This document shows, in pieces, positions 34,865 through 40,760 of a DNA stretch of 40,760 bases. The stretch spans positions 1 through 40,760 of the forward strand of contig JAGVKB010000110.1 of the NCBI GenBank assembly GCA_020050835.1, in the 5' to 3' direction. Origin of the DNA: Candidatus Obscuribacterales bacterium (GTDB taxonomy: Bacteria > Cyanobacteriota > Vampirovibrionia > Obscuribacterales > Obscuribacteraceae). Each line of letters begins with the position of its first letter. The stretch's first letter is position 1. The translations under genes and the position numbers were made by a program. The notes below the pieces were generated by a model. That model worked only from the letters and a program-made list of their open reading frames with translations, was not told the origin of the DNA and made no database searches.

Positions 34865-35950
34865 GTGTGCGCTCCCCGGCAAATACTCATTCCACTTACA
34901 CTTTCCGTACTGCTAGCCTGTACCCAAGCGGGCAGCTATTGCGCTAATGTCAATGAAACTCCGCCGATTTCGGCTGCCAGGCATGCAGCAAAAGGCTACG
35001 AGCTGTTTCAGAGAGGCGACTTCGCATCGGCGAACAAGGAATACGATTTAGCGCTCCAGTCAAAGTCTGACAATGTAGACTTCCACCTCGGTAAAGTGGC
35101 GGTCTTGTCCAGGCTTGGGCGCTGGGACGACGTGCTAGTCGAGTACAAGAAGATCCTGTCACTTAGTCCTGGCAGAAAAGAGGTTATGCCGTTTTATTGC
35201 GATGTTTTGTTTCAACAAAACCACTTTGACGATGCAGTGATTGCGCTCAGGCAGGCGATCGAAAAGGATGGGGATAATCCCACTTATCACCAGAGACTGG
35301 CTGATGCATTGTTGGCAGTCGGAAAGTCAAATGAAGCCATTCCGGAATACGAAACCGCCATTAGATTGAAACCGGACGATCCATCCAGTTATTACAAGCT
35401 CGCTTCATTACATTGGAAGGCCGGTCAGCAGGTTCAGGCGCTCGAGCATTACCGCAAGGCAGTCGAGTTGAAGCCAGACGAGTCGCTTTATCACGCATCG
35501 CTCGGTTATGCGCTGTTCAACTCGAAAGACTTCGATGGCGCAGTCGAGTCATACAAGAGAGCTGCTCAACTGAACGGCATTGACTCAACCGTGCAGCAAG
35601 CTTTAAAAGCATCGCTGGACAATCAAGAGTATCACCGCAAGCAAGGCTCAAGCAAGACGAAGGTCAGCAATAGCCCGTCTCTATCCACGACAACCGCACC
35701 GGTCTCCACTGCGACTATTTCTACGGCGGCCACCGATTCGCCGGCGGCTGCAGCCAGGTCAACTCAGTCAGCCACATTACCTGATCCATCCCCAGCGCCG
35801 TCCGCACCAGGCATTCCGATTGCAGCGAAAGCGCCGCCAACCCAAACCGAACAGGCAGCTTTGCCGGCAGTCTCAGGACAGACTGCATCAATAACAACGC
35901 CTCTGCCGCCAGGGCAAGCGGCCCCGATGCCACAGCCAGAACCATTCTAA
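34865..35950 (+). CDS. TPR-repeat lipoprotein with Ala/Pro/Thr-rich tail
   Basis: 361 residues. Signal with lipobox L-L-A-C19 indicates a lipoprotein. Residues about 38-240 form six tetratricopeptide repeats, e.g. G-Y-E-L-F-Q-R-G-D-F-A-S-A-N, Y-H-Q-R-L-A-D-A-L-L-A-V-G, and Y-K-L-A-S-L-H-W-K-A-G. Residues 255-361 are Ser/Thr/Ala/Pro low complexity and probably disordered. It should serve as an assembly platform in the periplasm or on the membrane; the partner is unknown. GTG start with an excellent ribosome site. It diverges from aconitase. Confidence 0.92.
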   Translation: MCAPRQILIPLTLSVLLACTQAGSYCANVNETPPISAARHAAKGYELFQRGDFASANKEYDLALQSKSDNVDFHLGKVAVLSRLGRWDDVLVEYKKILSLSPGRKEVMPFYCDVLFQQNHFDDAVIALRQAIEKDGDNPTYHQRLADALLAVGKSNEAIPEYETAIRLKPDDPSSYYKLASLHWKAGQQVQALEHYRKAVELKPDESLYHASLGYALFNSKDFDGAVESYKRAAQLNGIDSTVQQALKASLDNQEYHRKQGSSKTKVSNSPSLSTTTAPVSTATISTAATDSPAAAARSTQSATLPDPSPAPSAPGIPIAAKAPPTQTEQAALPAVSGQTASITTPLPPGQAAPMPQPEPF

Positions 35951-35999
35951 GCCGTAAATGATCGTAAGGCTCCAGGCATCGCTTGAATGGACAGACCGC

Positions 36000-36539
36000 T
36001 TAAACGAGTTGCTTTTTTTTCAAAAGGCTCTCGAAGTAATACACAGCCCATTTAAAGTGATACATCCGGAAGAGATGAAAGCCGCATCTCCGCATCTCGC
36101 TATAAGCTTGATCGGCCGACCAACCTTCTCTTGCCATGCGATAAATCGCCAGCAAGAGCCCGGTGCGATCCGATCCGTGGAAGCAGTGCACATAGACCGG
36201 GCGCCTTTCTTGATCATCTAGAATCGCCAGAAACTGACGCACTATTTCAAGGCTGGGGAAAGTCCAGTAATTGAGCGGAAATCCCACGTAGTTTATTTTG
36301 AACTCCTGCGCCAAACGCCTCTCTTCAGAAATCGCCGTCCGCCGCCATCGCAATGAGACGACAGTCCGGACTTCAAGCGTTTGTAGATAACGAAATCCAG
36401 CCGCGTCCGGCTGCCCACCCCGGTAAAGCCACGCAGTCACTTTGCGAAAGTTGGGAATCGGCGCGGAAACCACTACCGGTGAGGTACCACCAGCATTGTC
36501 TCCCAGCGCTCGATTTTCCTTAGACGATTCCACTTTCAT
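36000..36539 (-). CDS. Dual-specificity/tyrosine phosphatase-like protein
   Basis: 179 residues from the ATG at 36539; a TTG at 36563 would add eight. The phosphatase P-loop is complete: V-H-C119-F-H-G-S-D-R125-T-G. The N-terminal half has the L-Y-R-G-G-Q-P and V-V-S-L-R-W landmarks of the DSP/PTP-like family. No signal or membrane segment. It probably dephosphorylates Tyr/Ser/Thr residues or phosphoinositides in the cytoplasm. It lies just downstream of the MshEN-repeat gene on the same strand (40 bases from its stop), suggesting co-transcription. A functional link to the membrane kinases is speculative. Confidence 0.87.
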   Translation of the reverse strand: MKVESSKENRALGDNAGGTSPVVVSAPIPNFRKVTAWLYRGGQPDAAGFRYLQTLEVRTVVSLRWRRTAISEERRLAQEFKINYVGFPLNYWTFPSLEIVRQFLAILDDQERRPVYVHCFHGSDRTGLLLAIYRMAREGWSADQAYSEMRRCGFHLFRMYHFKWAVYYFESLLKKKQLV

Positions 36540-36579
36540 ACCAGCAGTGTCACTAATATACAAAGTGTGTCACCAACAG

Positions 36580-38313
36580 TCACTTGCGTTTCTTGATCCA
36601 GGAAGACAGACGACCCAGGAATGTTTCCTCACTAGAAGTATTAGCGTATCTCGTTGCAACCGCCACCGGTTGGGCAGCGCCCGCCAGAGCTTCAGTTTGC
36701 GCAGCAGCTCTGGCGGCGTCGGCTGCTACCTCCCTGTTTAAGAAATCTCGAAACCTTAACTGACGATCGTAATCTCTTGAAACCAAAGCGGAGACTATCT
36801 GCTCAGGAGTGCAGATTCGTTGGTCAACCAAAACTCGGCCTAGCGGCAGCTTGTCGGCAGTGTGCCGAGAAAGCGCCTGATTCAAATCAGCCTCGCTCAG
36901 CACGCCATCGGCCAACAGCACTTCACCAAGCCTGTCGCGTACCGTCTCAGAATGCTCTCGCCAGCGGCGCTGAATCGCTAGCGCTTGCTCGACATCATCC
37001 TCGGTGCAAGAGCGCAAGGCGACCAAGATGCTGCCGATCTTTTGGCGACCAGTCGACTGCAGTCTGAGCGCTTCGTCAATCTTGCTCTGGTCAACTTTCC
37101 TATTCTTGATCAAGATGGACCCGAGTTTTTCGACCCCTGTCTTATAATCCTCGCGAATCTCCTTCTGCATCGATAGAGCTTGCTGAATATCGAAGCTCGA
37201 ACAGAGTCTTAGCGAAACTAAGAGTTCGCCCAGTACCTGGCGACCTCTCTCCTGAATTCTTAGGGCCTCCTCTAACTGTTGTCTCGAGATTGTGCCAACC
37301 TTCTCCAACCAGTGGCCGAGCCGCACGTCATCAATCTCATCTTGAAAGCTATGCCAGCCGTTGGCGCGCGCAAAATCCTGAACATCACGCTCGGTGCAAG
37401 CTCCCATCGCTCGCAAAATTCGTTCGAGCGACTGCCGGCCAACCTTTTGATTGCGAATCGCGCTTTCGAGCGAATCGAAGGTAATCACTCCCCGGCTAAT
37501 CAACAGCTGTCCGATCAAAGCAACACCGGCGCCGACCGAATGTTTCATTTCATCCTGCAGTTCCAAACACTTCCGGATGTCTTCTTCCGTACAGGCACCC
37601 ATCGAAGTTAGAATCTCGCCGATCGCTCTGTTGCCTTCACGCTTGATTTGCAGAGCTTCCTCCAACTTCGTTCGATTGAGCTTGCGCATTGCAATCAGAA
37701 TTTCGCCGATAAGCTCCCACTCCCGGCGCTGAGCAATTGTACGCATCGACGGCGGATCGAGACGCGAGGCGGGTCTGACATCAAGGCAGATTGTCAGCAG
37801 TGTTTCCCAGTCAATCACACCGGCGGCAATCAGAGCTTGTCCGAGCGTATCGTTATCAGCTCGATTGGCAGCAATATTTTTCAAGTCCGCCTGTCCGATT
37901 GCACCGGCTTCCAATATGCGCAAGGCGATGTAGCGTTCGACCGGCATTAAGAAGGAGTCTTGCGGGCAGATTAACATGAGCTCTTCGACCAATCGGTCCA
38001 CCTCGACCGGATTCGGTCTGCCGCTGCGCGATCCGCTGGCTGGCACTGACAGTAGCTTGGTGTTCGGTCCGAACCCATTTTTTACTGAAAGATCGTCTAA
38101 TCCCAGCGATGGAAAGCGATCAACTAACGGGAATGCAGCTCTCACTCCAATCGGCGCCAGCGAGCCGCTCGACAGTTCGACGAAGTAGCCGTTAGCGCCG
38201 ACCAGATAGCGATCGCCATCGGCAGACATAAAGGAGATCCACGAATCCGTCTTTCGACACCAGATTCGCAGCAGGCAGAGCGGCAGAAAGTTTCTAGATG
38301 GAGTCCTAGACAT
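36580..38313 (-). CDS. Tandem MshEN-type repeat protein (six 24-5-24 units), no ATPase
   Basis: 577 residues from the ATG at 38313; a TTG at 38319 and an ATG at 38229 are alternatives. Six units lie between residues about 127 and 513, each two half-motifs of about 24 residues, (R/K/L)-(L/I)-G-x-x-L ... L-x-x-A-L-x-x-Q, split by five residues. The last five units start at 201, 266, 331, 396 and 461, an exact 65-residue period with 12-residue linkers. This is the 24-5-24 layout of the c-di-GMP-binding MshEN domain of type II secretion and T4P ATPases. Unit 4 (R-L-G ... R-I-Q) is closest to the binding consensus. The second half of five units has C-T or C-S at one position. No Walker motif or signal. 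An Ala-rich, Lys/Arg-ending tail follows. Ligand binding is inference. Confidence 0.88.
   Translation of the reverse strand: MSRTPSRNFLPLCLLRIWCRKTDSWISFMSADGDRYLVGANGYFVELSSGSLAPIGVRAAFPLVDRFPSLGLDDLSVKNGFGPNTKLLSVPASGSRSGRPNPVEVDRLVEELMLICPQDSFLMPVERYIALRILEAGAIGQADLKNIAANRADNDTLGQALIAAGVIDWETLLTICLDVRPASRLDPPSMRTIAQRREWELIGEILIAMRKLNRTKLEEALQIKREGNRAIGEILTSMGACTEEDIRKCLELQDEMKHSVGAGVALIGQLLISRGVITFDSLESAIRNQKVGRQSLERILRAMGACTERDVQDFARANGWHSFQDEIDDVRLGHWLEKVGTISRQQLEEALRIQERGRQVLGELLVSLRLCSSFDIQQALSMQKEIREDYKTGVEKLGSILIKNRKVDQSKIDEALRLQSTGRQKIGSILVALRSCTEDDVEQALAIQRRWREHSETVRDRLGEVLLADGVLSEADLNQALSRHTADKLPLGRVLVDQRICTPEQIVSALVSRDYDRQLRFRDFLNREVAADAARAAAQTEALAGAAQPVAVATRYANTSSEETFLGRLSSWIKKRK
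36775..37935 (-). repeat. Six-unit MshEN-type protein repeat array (195-nt period over five units)
   Basis: Unit starts on the minus strand at 37935 and then 37713, 37518, 37323, 37128 and 36933. The last five are spaced exactly 195 nt. The DNA has diverged well below simple-repeat identity, so the array is old and held by protein selection. Confidence 0.85.
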
Positions 38314-38773
38314 TCCCAAAACAGCTAATCCAAATTGGCTTGAGTTACTAGACTTGAGTTAATAGATAAGGATAGACCTTGCTCATGACGAGCGGGACGA
38401 CAGATCGCCTCTAATATATGAGAGATGCCTAGAACCATCTACCCCAGAAAGACGCTGAATTAACGGCTGGGCTATCCGTTTAGACGTTCGCTCTACCCGA
38501 TCGGGAAGCTGGCAGAGAAAGCAATCCAGCTGTTACTCTCATTTTTCAGCAGCCAGCCGCTGCGATTATCCGACACACGACGCTGCTTATTCTTGAATAA
38601 CGCTGTAATTGCCATGTTTGCCGGTGACTTGCATGAGATACGCAGCCATCTTTAAGAGGCGATCGATCCAAATACGACTCCCGACCTTTACAGCCTAGGC
38701 GCCGGAGCGGATGCCAGACTCGCGCGGGCAAGCATTGGCAGAATTTCGGCAGGACAAGCCGAACGAGCTCCAA
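38314..38773. other. Intergenic region upstream of the MshEN-repeat gene
   Basis: No well-supported gene. It has the direct repeat at 38339-38361 and an A/T-rich stretch near 38416 (TATATT on the minus strand, a possible -10). A hairpin TTATTC-TT-GAATAA lies at 38587-38600. A minus-strand frame at 38587-38694 ends in a protein-like 20-codon tail but has no ribosome site (see findings). Confidence 0.6.
38339..38361 (-). promoter_or_regulatory. Direct repeat CTTGAGTTA x2, 14-base period
   Basis: Perfect 9-mers at 38339-38347 and 38353-38361, 26 bases upstream of the MshEN-repeat start. Phase (14) is not a clean helical turn. Possible regulator site. Confidence 0.4.
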
Positions 38774-40090
38774 TCAGTTTCGCTTCAGCTGTTCGACCAA
38801 CAGCTTGGTAGCCACGGCCAGCTGACGGTCCCAGCCCTCTTGACTGCATCCGGACACCACCTCTTCATCCGGAGCAACACCGATTCCTTCCAGGCGGACA
38901 CCACCTACCTCCACATCGAACACCGCCAGATATAGAGCCATGCGACGATCGATCGCAATGATCGTGCCGGCAACGCAGGCTCCGGCTGTTCGCTCTCCCA
39001 CGAGCTTAGCTCTGCCGCTTTTTTTCAAGCTGTACGCCAGAATCTCCTTGCCGCTGCGTGCCCCGCCGTCGATCAAGGCGACGACCGGCTTGTCGTAGTA
39101 CTCCTTGGCGTTGTGGCGGCCACCCTGACGATCGATGCTAACCATCGCCGGATAGTTAGAGGGCTGGCGATAGAAGAAATCCAAATCGGCGGTGGAATTG
39201 GCGCCATAACCACCCCGGAGGTCGAGGATCAGCCCGTCGGTATAGCCAACCTTTCCGTCCAGCACTTCAAACAGCGCTTGATGCGCTAGCGGGCCGCCAG
39301 ACCAGAGATGAACATAACCCAAAGTTGCCCCGGGAACGTTGAATGTTCGCGCACTGTTCTTAATCGCCGCCACAAATTCACCGTAATCGTCTCTTAAAAC
39401 GGGCTTTATTGCCACGGCCCGGATACGGCCTTTCCGTTTGAAGGAGAGCCGAATTTCTCTGCCGGCTGTATTCGAAAAACTGACCTGACCCAAAAACGGC
39501 TTGCCTTCTACCGAAACTATCTGATCGCCAATCTGGATGCCAGCTTTTTGAGCCGGACTGCCATCAAGTACGAATCTAACTTTATCGTGGCCACAATTGA
39601 CACCACCAGTAATGGCGCCCACAAAATCGATAGCAGGAGCCTTGTCCTTTTTACCAAGCACCGAAAAAATCGATCGCAGAAAATAGTAGGTCTCGTCGTT
39701 GATAGTGACGAACTCGCAGTGGCTGGACTTCAAAACCTTGATAGCAGCGTTCATTCGCTCTGAAAGCTCAATCAAGTCTTTCGATGCAAGTATCTCGCTT
39801 CTATGCGCGGCTATGTATTTCGGCCACTCAGTCGTCGCCAGTGCCTTGTTGTAAAAACGGGTTTTGACCAACTCGTCAACTTTGTCAAGCGCTCGTCGAC
39901 AGTCCGCAGCAGTCACTTTTAGCGCTTGGTCCTGCCCGGCAGTCGTTGTCGCAGGACCAGCGCCGCTTGCCGGCTGGGGTCCCGACGGGATTAGCATGAG
40001 ACAAGCCAGCAAAGAGGGCTGCCATTGAAAAATTATTCTTGCCAATGTCATAGAATGTCTCGCAGACTCTAATTCTCTTTTCATTTTCAT
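38774..40090 (-). CDS. S41-like PDZ protease, secreted
   Basis: 438 residues from the ATG at 40090; an ATG at 40051 gives a cleaner signal peptide, and a TTG at 40174 is unlikely because it overlaps the divergent transporter start at 40108. After the signal, a helical N-terminal part is followed by a PDZ domain (V-L-D-G-S-P-A-Q-K-A-G-I-Q-I-G-D-Q-I). The C-terminal S41 fold follows, with L-D-L-R-G-G-Y-G and S346 in G-G-A-R-S346-G-K-E-I-L. The usual Lys of C-terminal processing proteases (T-F-G-K-G) reads T-A-G-A-C here, so the catalytic dyad is not canonical. It may be a tricorn/IRBP-type member or altered. Periplasmic location is expected. Confidence 0.87.
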   Translation of the reverse strand: MKMKRELESARHSMTLARIIFQWQPSLLACLMLIPSGPQPASGAGPATTTAGQDQALKVTAADCRRALDKVDELVKTRFYNKALATTEWPKYIAAHRSEILASKDLIELSERMNAAIKVLKSSHCEFVTINDETYYFLRSIFSVLGKKDKAPAIDFVGAITGGVNCGHDKVRFVLDGSPAQKAGIQIGDQIVSVEGKPFLGQVSFSNTAGREIRLSFKRKGRIRAVAIKPVLRDDYGEFVAAIKNSARTFNVPGATLGYVHLWSGGPLAHQALFEVLDGKVGYTDGLILDLRGGYGANSTADLDFFYRQPSNYPAMVSIDRQGGRHNAKEYYDKPVVALIDGGARSGKEILAYSLKKSGRAKLVGERTAGACVAGTIIAIDRRMALYLAVFDVEVGGVRLEGIGVAPDEEVVSGCSQEGWDRQLAVATKLLVEQLKRN

Positions 40091-40107
40091 GGATATGGGC
40101 GGAAGAA

Positions 40108-40760
40108 TTGACTGACAGCAAGCCCAGTATATACATTTCGACGCTCTATTTTGCGGAAGGTCTACCTTACGCAATCGTCAAGATGATGTCATCGGTATTT
40201 TTCAAGAATCTTGGCGCGAGCAATGATTTCATCGCGCTGGCTACGAATCTTTTGACGATACCCTGGACAGTCAAACCACTTTGGTCGGCGCTGGTTGACA
40301 TCTACAGCACCAAGCGAAGGTGGATACTCTGGTGCCAAATCGTTCTGAGTATCACAACCGCTATCCTGGCACTTACGCCGTTTACGCATTTCACAATCAG
40401 TTTATCGGTCTGCGTCTTCGCCTTGATCGCCGTAATTTCTGCCACACACGATATTGCGATCGATGGATTTTATCTTGAAACTTTGAACAAGAGTTCGCAA
40501 GCACTGTTTGTAGGCGTGCGAAATACCGCATACAAACTCGCCTGGCTATTCGGCTCGGGAGCTCTGGTGTTCTTCGCCGGCAAGATCGGTGAGCAGTTTG
40601 GAGTGGCAAACGGATGGGCGGCAGCGTTTGCAGCATGCGCAGTAATTTTCGCGCTCACCTTCGTTTTTCATTCCTGGTACCTGCCTCAGCCAGAGAGTAA
40701 GTCCGACTTCCAAAAGGAATTAAAACTAACCTGGCCGGTACTTGTGCAAGTCTTTTCGAC
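40108..40760 (+). CDS. AmpG-like MFS transporter (PAT family), 3'-truncated by window edge
   Basis: 217 codons visible, open at the right edge. Start is the TTG at 40108, preceded by GGAAG; the frame has an upstream stop at 40051. Landmarks: Y-F-A-E-G-L-P-Y-A-I-V, I-P-W-T-V-K-P-L-W-S-A-L-V-D-I-Y, T-H-D-I-A-I-D-G-F-Y, and R-N-T-A-Y-K-L-A-W-L-F-G-S-G. These fit the PAT/AmpG family, which imports GlcNAc-anhMurNAc muropeptides or related solutes. This is consistent with wall recycling alongside the M23 and NanE-like genes. It diverges from the S41-like protease. Confidence 0.88.
   Translation, partial: MTDSKPSIYISTLYFAEGLPYAIVKMMSSVFFKNLGASNDFIALATNLLTIPWTVKPLWSALVDIYSTKRRWILWCQIVLSITTAILALTPFTHFTISLSVCVFALIAVISATHDIAIDGFYLETLNKSSQALFVGVRNTAYKLAWLFGSGALVFFAGKIGEQFGVANGWAAAFAACAVIFALTFVFHSWYLPQPESKSDFQKELKLTWPVLVQVFS

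Noticed and set aside
38546-38773. 75-codon minus-strand frame in the gap
   Set aside because: Cys/Arg-rich composition, no ribosome site; a different frame there is slightly more protein-like.

Overview
The window looks like chromosomal DNA of a Gram-negative-type, respiring bacterium. The gene set is most like Candidatus Obscuribacter and relatives (Obscuribacterales, Vampirovibrionia/Melainabacteria). That placement is inference from content, not from a marker gene: moderate GC, many TTG/GTG starts, two membrane Ser/Thr kinases, a mitochondrial-type aconitase, an Sdh/Frd complex, a TMEM14 protein, an NHLRC2-like protein and a tandem MshEN-repeat protein. No tRNA, rRNA, insertion sequence, prophage or CRISPR array was seen.

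Layout. 1-2237: the 3' part of a very long collagen-like (Gly-Pro-Thr) surface protein ending in two related FecR-like domains. 2359-7855: a plus-strand cluster with two copies of a two-gene module. In each, a 'W-x-M-F-S' soluble domain precedes an HTTM membrane protein with an ATGA start/stop overlap. In the second copy the soluble domain is fused to a GT-C type membrane glycosyltransferase. A secreted protein lies between the copies. 7866-9071 (minus): an EnvC-like M23 peptidase. 9370-11552: an aldehyde dehydrogenase overlapping a NanE-type epimerase. 11587-14829: a rhomboid protease, a zinc-ribbon membrane protein and a PrcB-like protein. 14777-18081 (minus): two tandem membrane Ser/Thr kinases. 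18255-21582 (minus): sdhC-sdhA-sdhB. 21782-24021 (minus): a CocE-type hydrolase and a TMEM14 protein. 24273-30064 (plus): a small hypothetical, an S9 peptidase, a membrane GT-C-like protein, a GNAT acetyltransferase and an alpha/beta hydrolase. 30131-34432 (minus): an NHLRC2-like lipoprotein downstream of aconitase. 34865-35950 (plus): a TPR lipoprotein. 36000-40090 (minus): a phosphatase, the MshEN-repeat protein and an S41-like PDZ protease. 40108 to the edge: an AmpG-like MFS transporter.

Working together: aconitase and the Sdh complex supply TCA-cycle and respiratory steps. M23, rhomboid, S41 and the AmpG-like transporter point to envelope turnover. The collagen-like protein, the GT-C enzymes and the HTTM modules form a surface/secretory region. 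The strongest candidates for undescribed biology are the duplicated HTTM/partner module with its secreted companion, and the protein built from a strict 65-residue tandem array of MshEN-type (24-5-24) repeats with no ATPase.
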